Of a stretch of DNA of 64,000 bases, positions 11,652 through 23,706 are shown in pieces. The position numbers were made by a program, and so were the translations under genes. The stretch covers positions 78,460,594 to 78,524,593 of the forward strand of contig NC_030808.1 in the NCBI RefSeq assembly GCF_001704415.2, read 5' to 3'. Below the pieces are notes generated by a model. The model made no database searches. It saw only the letters and a program-made list of their open reading frames with translations, and was not told the origin of the DNA. Within the stretch, counting starts at the first letter, position 1. The number at the start of each line of letters is the position of its first letter. The stretch is from Capra hircus (Eukaryota > Chordata > Mammalia > Artiodactyla > Bovidae).

Positions 11652-11880
11652 GTGCTCAGTTGCTCAGTAGTGTCCAATTCTTTGTGACCCCAAGGACTGT
11701 AGCCCTCCAGGCCTCTCTGTCCATGGGATTTTCTGGCAAGAATACCGGAGTGGGTTGCCATTTCCTCCTCCAGGGGAATCTTCTGGATCCAGGGATCAAA
11801 CCTGCATCTCCTTGGTCTCCTGCCATGACAGGTGGATTTTTTTTTTTTTTTTTTAACTAGAAAGCCACCTGGGAAGCCCC
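11652..11880 (-). mobile_element. Bov-tA SINE with poly-T expansion
   Basis: On the minus strand the element has its tRNA-like head ending at 11880 and its BOV-A tail at 11652. A run of about 18 T (11837-11854) interrupts the head where other copies have a short attcttta segment. Imperfect flanking repeat ctaaatgat / ctaaataat near 11641 and 11880. Confidence 0.9.
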
Positions 11881-12000
11881 TAAATAATCTGACTGCAGCC
11901 AAAATCCAAAGATACAATCTTGCCTCTGATTTGGAATGTTATCTGTTTGTAAAGATTCCTATATATAATAAACCCTCACAGGGGAGGAAGAAAAAACGAA

Positions 12001-12167
12001 TTCAGTTCAGTTGAGTTCAGTTGCTCAGTTGTGTCCGACTCTCTGTGTCCCTGTGGACTGTAGCACTCTAGGCCTCCCTGTTCATCACCAACTCCCAGAG
12101 TTTACTCAAACTCATGTCCATTGAGTCAGTGATGTCATCCAACCATTTCATCCTCTGTCATCCCCTT
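12001..12167 (-). mobile_element. BovB 3'-end fragment
   Basis: It is the reverse complement of the last ~165 bp of BovB, including the segment 'catcaccaactcccagagtt' that lies outside BOV-A, so it is LINE rather than SINE. It ends within the block before 'aggatgaaatggtt' in sense orientation. Confidence 0.85.
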
Positions 12168-12477
12168 AACTGGATTTATTTCATAATTTCTTAGACTTTG
12201 TCTAAATAGTTCAACCAAAATTGGGACTTGGCACTAGAAAAGCATGACTACTTTGTTTTAACTAAAGCACTGAACCCATCCTTCTCCAGTGGTGTCGAAT
12301 CTCACAGGTAGTCTTAGGAGTCACAGGCCGTCGATGTAGAACTTGGTCCCAGGGAGCTGGCAACACTGAGTCTGCATTGCTACATGCAGCAAGGCTTGCA
12401 GAGGCCACAGTCCTCATCACTCCCTAAGCATTTCCTAATCAGAGACTAGGCATCAATTAACCCTTTATCTCCTGTGG
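12168..12477. other. Short unique stretch
   Basis: No gene or repeat recognised; moderately GC-rich at 12290-12420. Confidence 0.5.
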
Positions 12478-12692
12478 TTTGGCGGCACTGGTGGCAAAGA
12501 ACCTGCCTGCCAATGTAGGAGACATTAGAGACCTGAATTCGATCCCTGGGTCAGGAAGATCCCTTGGACGAGGGCATGGCAACTCGCTCCAGTCTTCTTA
12601 CTTGGAGAATCCCATGAAAGGAGGAGCCTGGCAGGCTATGGGGTCCCTAGGGTCACAAAGAGTTGGACACAACTGAAGTGACTTAGCACGCA
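12478..12692 (+). mobile_element. Bov-tA SINE
   Basis: A tRNA-derived head with a B-box-like attcgatccc near 12538-12547, then the BOV-A body ending in 'cacaactgaagtgacttagc'. It is diverged from its relatives by scattered changes and small gaps. Confidence 0.9.
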
Positions 12693-13190
12693 CAAGTACA
12701 AAGGGTAAAGTGAATTACCTCTTATGTAATAACCTGTCTATTTAAAAAACGGGAAAACTATTTGCTTTAAGAAATATGGAAGATATGTATATTACTCTTA
12801 GGTATGCTCTATGTAAACGAGAAGTATCTAAAGAGAAAACCTAACCTAAAATGTCATTATGAAACCAACCATATTTTTTGGTCTGCTTTGATCACTTACC
12901 TGAATCTATGATACTGAAATTACCACCCTAGAACAAATGACTTATCATTCAGCACTGAGGGGACATAGAGGTTGTTTACATACATGTACAAGAGTGAGGT
13001 GCAATACAACAGAAACAAGAAGCAAATAAGGAAACACTGTTGCAAAAACAAAGAAAAAATCAAGGGCGACAGAAAACAAAAGTAAAATCAAGCAAAAACT
13101 GCTGTAGATAGTAAAACCTTTATATTCTCAAACAAGCTATACAAGCTATGTATTTCACGTTTTTAATTCAGAATTTGTTATTTTTAATGA
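12693..13190. other. AT-rich intergenic DNA
   Basis: Nothing recognisable; A-rich around 13020-13100. Confidence 0.5.
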
Positions 13191-13204
13191 AGTCTATAGT
13201 CTTT

Positions 13205-13370
13205 GGGACTTCCCAGGTGGTCCAGAGGTTAAAACTCTGCCTTCCAATGCAAGGGGTGTGGGTTTGATCCTTAGTCAAGGAACTAAGGTCCCACAATGCT
13301 GCAAGGTCCAGCCAAAATTTTTTTAAAAAACAAATACAGTGGTTGTACCATTTAAAAGTGTTTAAAAAAA
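13205..13370 (+). mobile_element. CHR-2-type tRNA-derived SINE
   Basis: It begins gggacttcccaggtggtcca and continues with 'gttaaaactctgccttccaa' and 'ggaactaaggtcccacaatg', followed by an A-rich tail. A near-perfect 14-bp target-site duplication (agtctatagtcttt / agtctacagtcttt) lies at 13191-13204 and 13371-13384. It belongs to an older cetartiodactyl SINE layer than Bov-tA. Confidence 0.9.
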
Positions 13371-13384
13371 AGTCTACAGTCTTT

Positions 13385-14435
13385 AAAAAGTCCAATAATA
13401 AAATATTTTCCAATAGAATTTGCAAAATTATGTTTTATGATTTGTTTTAAAATACAATCAAATAATTTAAATGTATAAAGATTAAACTATTTTAAGCTTC
13501 ACAAGTTTCTAGCGGTAAAGAAATAACACAGTATAGTTTTATTATGGAATATAGAGTATTAAAATATTATTTCAGAGTATAATATTTTTAAAGACATAAT
13601 GGCATTATAATTTCCAGAATGTAACTGTTGGTTTATAACCCACATGAACATCACACAAAAATATACAGGCCCAGCAAGTTTCTTACAGTTTTTATAAATA
13701 GAGTATACACGTGCATTAATGATATACACTTAAATATTCTAATTATCCATTGATAAAGAATGTCATTCATGTCATAGAAGTAACAGATCTGCTTTCATTT
13801 TCCTTTAACAAAGTATCTATCATTCTTTTGCAAAACTATTAAGAGCTAAATGAAGGAAGGAAACACAAGAGGAACTCACATATTGCTTAAATGGGCTAAA
13901 TGTATTTATTTTTGTTCCTCCTAATTTTCTGGCTTTTGCCAATGCCCAGAAGTGATAGACTTAATGCAAAAGTGCAGAATACATAATGTACACTCAGAAG
14001 TATTTCAAATAAGATATAAAGAAAAGCACTCTTAGATAAATAAGGATCACAGGTCACAAAGGCAATAGACTCTTTAGACCAAGGAGAAATTCATCACAAG
14101 ATTTCCCTGGATTCCAGGAGTTCGCATACCAGCAAAAGAGACAAAATTACACTACCATATACCTGTAACAGTTCAGCATACTAAGACGCACAATAGAAGG
14201 TTTCATATGGATTAGCCCCAAACTGGCAGACAGAGAGGGGCTCTCGGAGCTGTTCTGAGGAGTTCACAAAATTAGCACACGAGTATGCTTGTATGCGCCT
14301 GCCTTGCAAGAGGAGAGTAGATTGTTTCAAGCAAAAAATGTGAGCAGAGACACAGACAAAAGGACAGGAAGGAATGATGAAGTTGTTTGGCAGGACCTTA
14401 ATATTTAACAGCTGAGATCATCCTTTGCGTCTGTC
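13385..14435. other. AT-rich intergenic DNA
   Basis: No gene or named repeat recognised. Confidence 0.5.
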
Positions 14436-14595
14436 CTTATCTAAGCGCTTTACATACAACAGAGGAAGGGCCTGTTATTCCCATTTTACCGATGAGGAAA
14501 CTGAGGTCTAGTGAGCTGAAGTTATTTGCCCAAGGTCGCAGAATAATATAATATTGGTATCTGAATCTACACTTTGTGATTCCAAAGTTGTTCTG
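14436..14595 (+). repeat. MIR SINE
   Basis: The MIR core is clear: 'attcccattttaccgatgag', 'gaaactgaggtctagtgagc' and 'tatttgcccaaggtcgcaga' in order. Confidence 0.85.
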
Positions 14596-14851
14596 TTAGC
14601 TCTTTCAATGCTAAAAGCGAGTACCTAAAACAAGTCTGCAAAATTAGATCAGGACAGACTGTGAAGGGTAACAGCTGCCTTTAATTTTAGTTGACAACTA
14701 ACCTGATAGAATTAAAGGACAAGTATTAGGGCAAAAGAAGGGCAGGAGGGGGACTCTCACTACTGAGAGAAAAATACATTGCAAGGAGAACAATTACTTT
14801 TTGAAGAGAGAGACTGCTGTTTCATTAAGAGTAAGGACAGACAAACACACA

Positions 14852-14882
<31 letters not shown>

Positions 14883-15822
14883 GCATCTCTGATGCAAATT
14901 ACTTCTGTTTAGCTGAGGGTGACATTTTCAAACAGTCTTGAAAAAAGCAGCTTACAAAGTATTTTTTTATTAAAATCCTATTTTCACAGCTAGATACACT
15001 ATTCTGTATCTACATACAATATCAGTTTAAAAGATAATATTTTTAAATACCAAAGATTTTCCTCTACATGTGGTGCCATTTAAAACTCCTTCCTTACAGG
15101 ACACTGGGGGAATTTAATTATCATGTTAACACATTGTGAAAATTAAAACAACATCAATGATGGCCACAGAACCAGAAGCATGACTTTCCATTTATTAGGA
15201 ATCATCACAGTGCAATGTACAGTAAACTACTTGAAATTAACATTGTTTGGTATTGCTTAGAGTTTTTAGAAAGAGTTACAGGGAGGGAGGGAGCATAAAG
15301 CCAATAAAATGAATTACTCTCTAAATATTTTGAATAGTGAGCCCACTGAAAAGCAAGAAACCTCTTTTACTCTAAAAGAAGAAAAATCACAGAAGACCCC
15401 TTATTAATGTAAAGTCCTGAGTACATTGCAGGAGATAATACTGGCCATCAATCTCTTCATTTAATTTAAAATTCAACAGACACAAAGCACATAACCACTT
15501 CAGGAAAGGCTGTTTCAAAACACACTGCCTTTTTATTACCTTATTATATAAAAATTATGGTAATTTCTTAATAAAGTTATGGAAACAGGTCACATTATTA
15601 ATTGCATTGCAAATATAATATTTAATTAAAGATACATTATGTTGATAGAATTTAGCATCTGGCACTCAGTCTTCACAGACCATGTAGAGTAACAACATGA
15701 AAATAATCACTATCAATGCCCTCTTGTGCTTCAGTCCTCAGTAGAGTCAACCTTCTTTAGAACAACAGTTAAGGTTTATTATATTTTGTGGAAAATATCT
15801 AGAATTGAGGGAGATACTCGCA
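14596..15822. other. AT-rich intergenic DNA with Z-type tract
   Basis: No gene seen. It contains the (CA)(CG) tract annotated separately; the rest shows no repeat family I can name. Confidence 0.5.
14845..14884. repeat. (CA)12(CG)8 compound microsatellite
   Basis: Forty bases of strictly alternating purine and pyrimidine: CA repeats run directly into eight GC/CG units. Such tracts, especially the CG part, are the classic Z-DNA-prone sequence, and an unbroken CG run is rare in CpG-depleted mammalian DNA. Confidence 0.95.
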
Positions 15823-15823
15823 G

Positions 15824-16012
15824 AGTTCCCAGGTGGCGCTAGTGGTAAAGAACCCACCAGCCAGTGCAGGAGACCTAAGAGGTGTGGGTTAGATCCCTGG
15901 GTTGGAAGATCTCGTGGAGGAACATGGCAACCCGCTCTAGCACTCTTGCCTGCAGAATCCCATGCACGGAACAGTTGCAGAGCTGAACGCAACTGAAGCA
16001 ACTTAGCACACA
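15824..16012 (+). mobile_element. Bov-tA SINE
   Basis: A tRNA-derived head (gttcccaggtggcgctagtg) followed by a shortened BOV-A body; the BOV-A part has lost about 20 bp around the 'gagcctggcgggctac' segment. It ends in a CACA-rich tail. Confidence 0.88.
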
Positions 16013-18929
16013 CGCACACAAGGGAGAAATGCACTTACAACGGCCACATGTGACATCATCCAGTGTTCCGTGGGTACATTTCTCTTCAGAGATATAAACA
16101 GCTTTTCTACAAGCACATGTTAGTGACATGGGTGCCACTGTGTGGACCCTCATGCACAATCAATTTTTTTTTAAACAGACACTCTACAGATTTATATTCG
16201 CATAACTTCAAGCTTTCTGGTATATACTTCCCAAGTCTTCCAGAATCTTCCTAATGTCAATTATGCATAGTCAGTGGTGGACTAATGAGACCTATTTAGT
16301 AGCGATTCATCCTTTACTGCATTTGTGCCGGTGCCTACAGGGCTTTATTTCTCCCACTAAACCACAATCATATCTCATTACTGTTGCTTCATGACTACTT
16401 TCTGGTCTAAATTTTGTCACTGGCATTTGGTTAAGAAAAAGACTTTTCCATAAAATCTAAAGAAGTTTTTCCATTTAAAAATGTCAAGTCAAAGTGTTCC
16501 TAACTTAAAAATGCTACAGTCAAATTAAGACAATCTCAACAACAACAATAAAAACAACAACAAAAGAGGCCTTTTTCTCCTCTTTCCAGCTTGAAAGTCA
16601 TTCCACCTTGTCATGAAATCATGGACAAGTCTGCACATAGCCACTTCCTCAGGTAGTAATGACCTTGCTCTGCTTAATAATGGCAGAATGGAAAAGCTCT
16701 CCACACTTCATCCTGTCCCAAGGAGACCCCCTCCAAAAAACCGTAATCTTTTATTACAAGATGCAGTATGTGACAGCATTTGGAGATGGATTAACAAACT
16801 GTAAGAGTGTTATCTAATAATGCTGCTCTTTATGTAGATTTATATATGTATATAAATATACAGATATGTGTTTATGTGTGTGTTTGCATATATTTCACAC
16901 ACATTTAATGAAGGAACAGAAATAATCTTGGCAGTTCAGATATAAAACAAGTACATTTACAAGTTCTCTATTTTTTTTTCCTCATGAAATACTGATATAA
17001 ATATACAGTAATAGAAGGTTTTCAGTGGTAAATCATTTGGACATTTTCAACTTCAGAATTTTAAGACCTGGATTTGTAGCCCAGGGACAAAAGCCATATG
17101 CATACCCACACTTTAGGAATGAAAGAAGAATGCAAAGTTTCCTAGACTGGTCCACTGGGTTACAGAAGGGACCATTTCTCTGTCTCATGGGAGGTCATGC
17201 TGTCAAGAGTTGTAAGAGAGCTCTCTCTACTCCCAGGAATCCATTCAGCTCAAGTGCAGAAGTCAGTCTTCAAAAGATAAAGAGAGGAAGAAGAAAAAGA
17301 GGAAAATACGCTGACATATCCTAACACAAAATGGTAAACCTTCAAAGAACTAAAATGCATAACAAAACAGAGGTTCAAGCCCATGCATTTTAACAATCAA
17401 TATGAACTTGTTATATATTTTTAAAAAACAGGCATTGAAGTATGCAGCAAATTTAATACACTTCTAACATGTTATCCTACCTTGAGGACTTTCAGCCCTC
17501 TAAATAAGTCACTAGTTCTCCATGGAATTATAAAAAAGTGACTTATGCCGTGGGATTGATTTGTTCCTTTAGGTTGCCAGCTGAAATGTGGGGTCCCTAG
17601 AGAAAAGCTCAAATGGCATTTATATTTGCCAGAACTCAATGGAAAAGCTTTATGTCTCAAGTAAAATAAAACATAAAAATATATTTTCAAAACTCTTAAG
17701 GCAATGATGTCTCATCTCAGTTGTATCAAACAACTTTTGTACAAGTTTTTTAGATTGTTGTATAAATGTTACATGGATGAAATTTTTCAGACAAGGAGAA
17801 ATTTATATCACAGAAAGAATGCAGACCATCTTTACCAGTTTTATGTTAAAAGAAGTTGGTAGGAGAAATCTGGGTTTGAGACATAAGATGATGTGTATGT
17901 AGAGTATTAAAAAGTAAGACCCAGATATAGAAATATGAAAGAAAAAAATGTTGAGGGAACAGGATGTAAAAATGAATAATTTAGATATAAAACATAAGGC
18001 ATGAACCATGCCAATAAATAGCATAATTTAAATAGAAAATGTCCTGTGATTGTTTTAAGCCATGACCAAATTCACACAGACGCAAAAAGACCAAAAGTAA
18101 AAAACAACACCAAAACCTATTTTTTCCTAGTCTAAAACTGGAAATAGGAGATTACTTTATAAAGAGAAAAAAAAAATCCCTCATTTAATTCTTGTTCTTA
18201 TCAGAGAACCTTCTTTGTCAGTTTTAACAGCAGATTAATCACTTTCACAACCTACAGAAAAAGTTTTCTGGAAAGCATAACAGCCTGCAAGTGTAAATGA
18301 CAGTATTACTTTTCCTACAGCTCAGCCGCCTACAAATTCTCTCTCATCCATGACTCAGCATGAGGTAAAAGGAGCTAATGAAAAGGGCCACATTTCCTTT
18401 CAAAATTTGTGAACTTTCTTTCAGCGTGCAGAACTGTTAAAAAAAAAAAAAAAACTCCCAAAATCTCCATAGAAAAGTAAAGCAGCTCTCCATGAATGCT
18501 TGTCAGTTATACACCTAGAAACTTCCTTCCATGTAATACCAATAGTGAGTTTGGTGCTTGCTGTTTCCCCCACTCATCCAAGGGTGAACTTTATAATCTA
18601 TTGGGGATTTAGTATAAACATATTTCCATATTACAATGCTGGGATTATAGGCAGAAGATAAAAATGTTGCTTTGCTGAAACCAAGATTTTGAAAGGAAAG
18701 ATAGAAAACATAGAACTCTGTGGTCAAGACAAGGGACTTATCCTGGGGCTTTCCCTCCTAGCAAAACACCGTTTGATTTCATTGCGTAAACAGCTCTCTA
18801 GACAGTCAGGTTCCTAGGGAGCCATCAGAGATGGGGGGATTATACGTTATGGTATGCTTTCTCCCAAAGAAGAAACAGTGTAATCGCTTTGTTGGAAACA
18901 TAAGTGAATTAGAGAGACCGTCTCATAAA
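16013..18929. other. Long stretch without young insertions
   Basis: About 2.9 kb with no gene and no repeat I can name, apart from TA/TG-rich text near 16830-16905 and an A16 run at 18439-18454. A 99-codon open frame at 17025-17324 has no recognisable domain. An NF-E2-type motif is annotated at 18350. Confidence 0.5.
18350..18360 (-). promoter_or_regulatory. NF-E2/MARE-type motif (candidate)
   Basis: The minus strand reads TGCTGAGTCAT, an exact match to the NF-E2/BACH consensus (an AP-1 core with one Maf half-site). One 11-bp match in 64 kb can be chance; no other evidence of regulation is visible. Confidence 0.25.
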
Positions 18930-19440
18930 CATTCATTGAATATTGAATGAGTGCCCAGTCTCTGCAAGACTCTGTGCTAAGCTCTGGGCAGCAGGAACAG
19001 GAAGCTTAACAAGATGATCAGGGTCAGCAGTCAATGTCTGCATGGCACTGACAGTGGATGATCAAGTGGGAGGAGGAGGCAGTGAGTAAACAAGCATTTA
19101 CAGAACAGGGCAGAAAGTATGGTGATTAGGAAGTTCAAGGAAAAAGATACAGGCGCACAGAGCAAGGGCACTCAAACTACATAGGAGTGGAGGAGGTTGC
19201 CGAACAATTTCTCAAGGGAAATGACACCTGTGTTGAGACACGGCAACAGAGGGCTTGGGAGAGAAAATAGCATGTGACTGTCTAGTGGGCAGCTCAGTGC
19301 CTTTGGGGATCTGAGAGAAGTCTAGTGTGACTTCATGGAACACAAGAGGGACGGAGGTAAAAGAAAAAGTCAAAGGGTCAAAGGGCATTAAACACGTTAA
19401 ACAAACAAGGGGAGGGGAGAGAAAAAAAATAACTGCTATC
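18930..19440 (+). repeat. Ancient L2/MIR-type relic (tentative)
   Basis: The text 'gactctgtgctaagctctgg' followed by decayed 'gtggatgatcaagtggg' resembles the 3' parts of old mammalian repeats. The family and the far boundary are uncertain. Confidence 0.3.
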
Positions 19441-19570
19441 ATTATTGCAATTTTACATATGGAAACAAACCAAAAACTGTTACTTGTCCAAGATTACATA
19501 TCATAAAAGTGAGATTCAAACACATTTCCATTTGATTTCAGGGTCTGTTTTCTTAATCAGTTATATTACC
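19441..19570 (+). repeat. MIR SINE, decayed
   Basis: 'caattttacatatggaaaca' followed by 'acttgtccaagattacat' and 'agtgagattcaaacac' keeps the order of the MIR core. Confidence 0.55.
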
Positions 19571-21163
19571 AGGCTAAAATTATAAGAGCTTAGACAGGGG
19601 AATTCTGCAGTGAGATTTGCATTTTAGGAACAGACTGGGAGGCAGGCAAGGGGCTACAAGGAAACCAGTTAGGAGTATATGACCAATGCCACACAAATGT
19701 GGTATACCTGAGATCCTTCAGAGGCCATGCAGACGGCAAGAAGTAAAAAGGTTTGTGACATTTTTAGAAGCTAAAATTGACAATATGGAAAAGAGAGGAG
19801 TGTAAACGAGCACTCAGATTCCTAGCTTAGGAAAATGGCTAAATGGCAACACCGTTAAATTTAACAACACAAGAGGAGAAAGAATTCCAGAGGTAAGTTG
19901 ATAAATTTATTTTAGACATGTTCAGACTAAGTTTTCTGCGTTATACACAAATGCACCTGGCCAACAATCTCTGAGAAAGGTCTGGATCTGAACTGCAAGA
20001 AAGCTTGCTGAAACACATCTATAAACAAACTTTGCAGCACAGGTACTTGAAGCCACGGAAATGAGAGTCTTCAAATTAAGTGTGGGAAGTAGAATAATAA
20101 CAGACTTGAGGAAAGATACCCTCACCCCTGGCCCATTTTACCGCCACCACCAAAGAAAACCAACATCTAAGAGGAGGCAAAAGAAGAGCTAAGGAGATTC
20201 CTAGCAGTGGAATTGTTCAGAAAAGAAGGCAGAAAACCAAGACAGCATGATACGTAAAACCTAGAAAAGCTGGCAAGAGGGTCTAAGCGTGCTGTGGGTT
20301 GAAACAGGGCAGGTATACAAAGTGAAACTCTGGGAAAAAAGCTGACTGAAAGAAAGTCAACAGTGGAAAGAACGGGCTGAAGTATTGAACCAGAGAATCT
20401 AAAACGGATAAGAAGAAATACAATCAGGGGCTGATGGGGAAATAGCAATAAAGACGATGGAAAGAGGAGTAGAGGAGCTGTCTAACAGCTGGAACAACCC
20501 AGGGTTGGGTGTTTGTTTGTTTTCTCTTGATTGTTTGATTAATGAACCAATCAATGACAAGATCCAGGGTGTAATCTTGGGATAGGTGGCTACAGCTGAG
20601 TGGAGAGAAGAGTCACAGGAGATAAGAGATCAAAGGGCTAAGAAGCCAGCACGTTGAGGCCTGAAATCTTCCAACAAGACTGAGAGCCTGGACCCAGAGA
20701 ACAAACAGTGAGCCATTTGCCAAGAGGTCAGGAAGTGACCACCAGGATCAGGAGGTTAGAGGATGATAGCAATGCAAAGGAAAAGGCATTTTAGCAAATG
20801 CTTTTGACACTGAAGAAGCATATGAATAGGTTACTAAATTTTAACTCAGTAAAGAACACAAAAGAACTAGCATCAGCTCTGCTGTTTGGAACTTAGAACT
20901 AACAGGAACTATTTGACAAGCAACAGTTTTATTCCCAGAGCAGGCAGGCAAAGCCTTTCCAGTTCTCAACAAGCATGCGGTAGAACACTCGTCTGTCCAT
21001 ATTTACTGTCCCTACATCTACCATCATTCCCAGCCCCAATCATGATGATGAATCTGGGATTCTTGAGGCTCCTCCTACATCATTCCTGCTTTCCCTGTTT
21101 CTGACATCTCAGTGCCCATGGTTTCTCTACCACAGGTTTATTTATTATAGAAAATAGCTGGCC
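19571..21163. other. Purine-rich intergenic DNA
   Basis: No gene seen. Purine-rich text from 19600 to 20800 may be an old LINE, but I cannot name it. Confidence 0.4.
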
Positions 21164-21560
21164 TTCTGTGATCATCAGTTTTCTGTGTCAGTTTCGCTAG
21201 ACTATAGTATCTGCAGTTATTCAAACACTAACCTAGGTATGGCTGAGAAGGCATTTTGTGTAAGTGATTAAAGTCCATAAACCATTCACTTTAAGTAAGG
21301 GAGATTATCCCAGACGATGTGGGTTGGCCTGATTGAAGGCTGAAAGGTCTTGAGATCAAAGCTGAGACTTCTTTAAAGGAGAAAAGTCTACCTGTGGACA
21401 GTAGTATCAACTCCTTTAGAAAAGTTCCAGCCTGCCCTCCTAACAGCCAACACTACAGATGTTCGATTGCTCAGCCAGCACACTTAATCATGAAAGCTAA
21501 TTACTTGCAATGAACTTCTTATATGTATCTCCTACCAGCTCTGGTAAAACACTGACTAAC
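21164..21560 (+). repeat. ERVL-type solo LTR relic (MLT2-like, tentative)
   Basis: The sequence keeps the order 'tgtgtcagtttcgctagact', 'ttaagtaagggagattatcc', 'gatgtgggttggcctgattg', 'ctacctgtggacagtagtat' and a late 'aacactgactaac', as in MLT2-type LTRs. It is non-coding and much diverged. Confidence 0.55.
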
Positions 21561-22423
21561 ATACCTTCTATAGGCATCACCAGTCACATTGGCTGATCTT
21601 TGACTTTTGGTAAAAAGCAAACCATTCGTATGGTCTGCCAAAATTGCTGCAAGACTATTTGCAGACCATTCTTGCTACATTCTGATTCCACCCTAAACAA
21701 AATTTTAAGGTTGCTTCTGAAAAGAGATGCCTTCCTACTATAAGCCAAGAACACTAGCAATATATCTCCCCAGGGGTCGTTCATGATGGGGACTTCCTGG
21801 AACCCTTGGAAAGTTTCAGCTGTCCCATGAGAAGAGGGGCAGCGGCTACAAGACAAAGAAAGCTAACACAAATTCTTTATACTCTACATACAAAGGGAAG
21901 TACTTAAAATTAGGGACAGGGTTGAAATGGATGGTAATTACAATGGAGAAAAACGTACAATTGAAGAGAGAGAGGTTTTAGGCATTACTGATACTTCAAT
22001 TCTTTATAGGTTTTATCTGCTTATAACTATAAACAAACACTAAATGTTTTGGGCCTAATTTTTCTAATTGGGAAAGGAGGGGCTCTATTGAGAAAAACAA
22101 TACTACAACATTTGTAGTATTACTCTCATAAGAAATACGAGAGGAATTTTGGTGAAATAGCTCTTGGTGCCTTGTCAGTTGCAATGCATATAGTACTATT
22201 GCTTGCATAAGCCAAGCGCTTGAACTTGAGCTCTTGATTCGACAAGGTCTTTAAAAATATTAGATTCAGAATTGTTGTATCTTGACTAACTAGAAATACT
22301 GTATATATACTGCTTTTTCATTTTTTTTTAATGAGGTTGCTTTTGTTCTTGTTGCTTCATTTATTTTAGCTTAGTTAACTCAGTGACATAATGAACATGC
22401 ATGGCCTGTTATGGTATAATCTA
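21561..22423. other. Intergenic DNA
   Basis: No repeat family or gene recognised. A 90-codon minus-strand frame at 21584-21856 has no recognisable domain. Confidence 0.5.
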
Positions 22424-23343
22424 AAGCAAATAGGAAAAGGAGTACGTCAAGGCTGTATATTGTCACCCTGCTTATTTAACTTATATGCAGAGTACATCAT
22501 GAGAAATGCTGCGCTGGAGGAAGCACAAGTTGGAATCAAGATTGCAGTGAGAAATATCAATAACCTCAGATATGCAGATGACACCACGCTTATGGCAGAA
22601 AGTGAAGAAGAACCTCTTGATGAAAGTGGAGAGTGAAAAAGTTGGCTTAAAGCTCAACATTCAGAAAACGAAGATCATGTCATCTGGTCCCATCACTTCA
22701 TGGGAAATAGATGGGGAAACAGTGGAAACAGTGTCAAGCTTTATTTTGGGGGGCTCGAAAATATTTTGGGGCTGCAGATAGTGATTGCAGCCATGAAATT
22801 AAAAGACACTTACTCCTTGGAAGGAAAGTCATGACCAACCTAGGTAACATTAAAAAGCACAGACATTACTCTGTCAACAAAGGTCTGTCTAGTCAAGGCT
22901 ATGGTTTCTCCAATAGTCATATATGGGTGTGAGAGCTGGACTATAAAGAAAGCTGAGCACCGAAGAATTGATGCTTTTGAACTGTGGTGTTGGAGAAGAC
23001 TCTTGAGAGTCCCTTGGACTGCAAGGAGATCCAACCAGTCCATCCTAAAGGAGGTAAGTCCTGGGTGTTCACTGGAAGGACTGATGTTAAAGCTGAACCT
23101 CCAATACTTTGGCCACCTGATGCAAAGAGCTGACTCATTGAAAAAGACCCTGATGCTGGAAGGGATTGAGGGCAGGAGGAGAAGGGGATGACAGAGGATG
23201 AGGTAGTTGGATGGCATCATCGACTCAATGGACATGGGTTCGGGTGGACTCCGGGAGTTGGTGATGGACAGGGAGGCCTGGCGTAGTGCAGTTCATGGGG
23301 TCGCAAAGAGTCAGCCATGACTGAGCGACTGAACTGAACTGAA
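22424..23343 (+). mobile_element. BovB (RTE) LINE, 5'-truncated
   Basis: About 920 bp of BovB from within the reverse-transcriptase domain to the 3' tail, ending in GAACTGAACTGAA. Near 22741-22775 a short local duplication (a second copy of attttggggct) disrupts the consensus. Only a weak flanking repeat (aaagca) is visible. Confidence 0.95.
22427..23191 (+). pseudogene. BovB ORF2 remnant with motif B and YADD
   Basis: The frame ending at 22636 reads RQGCILSPCLFNLY (motif B) and NNLRYADDTTLMAESEEE, containing the catalytic YADD of motif C. A small deletion near 22612 shifts the frame; the next piece (ESEKVGLKLNIQKTKIMSSG) is readable in another frame, and a third (22901-23191) carries YGCESWTIKKAEHRRIDAFE. 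The palm's motif A and everything upstream are missing, so no enzyme can be made. Confidence 0.92.
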
Positions 23344-23480
23344 AGCACAGGATATCACTGATGAAAAAGAAAGATCTTAGTCTGACATCCTCATTTTACG
23401 CATGATAAATAAAATGCCCAGGAAGGTAGGTAACTTTTCCAGTATGATGGAGATTACATGATTCCAGGTCTAGAACGAAG

Positions 23481-23695
23481 GCTTCCCTGGTGGCTCAGAC
23501 GGTAAAGAATCTGCCTACAATGCGGGAGACCTGGCTTTGATCCCTGGGTTGGGAAGATCCCCTGGAGGAGGGCATGGCAACCCACTCCAGTATTCTTGCC
23601 TGGAGAATCCCATGGACACAGGAACATTGCGGGCTACTGTCCATGGGGTCGCAAAGAGTCAGGCACAACTGAGTGACCAAGCACAGCACACAGCA
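23481..23695 (+). mobile_element. Bov-tA SINE
   Basis: A complete head (gcttccctggtggctcagac) and body. A perfect 11-bp repeat caggtctagaa (23465-23475 and 23696-23706), followed by similar bases on both sides, marks the target-site duplication. Confidence 0.95.
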
Positions 23696-23706
23696 CAGGT
23701 CTAGAA

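Noticed and set aside
18439..18454. A16 run as a retrocopy tail
   Set aside because: No polyadenylation signal, no transcript-like sequence upstream and no flanking duplication seen.
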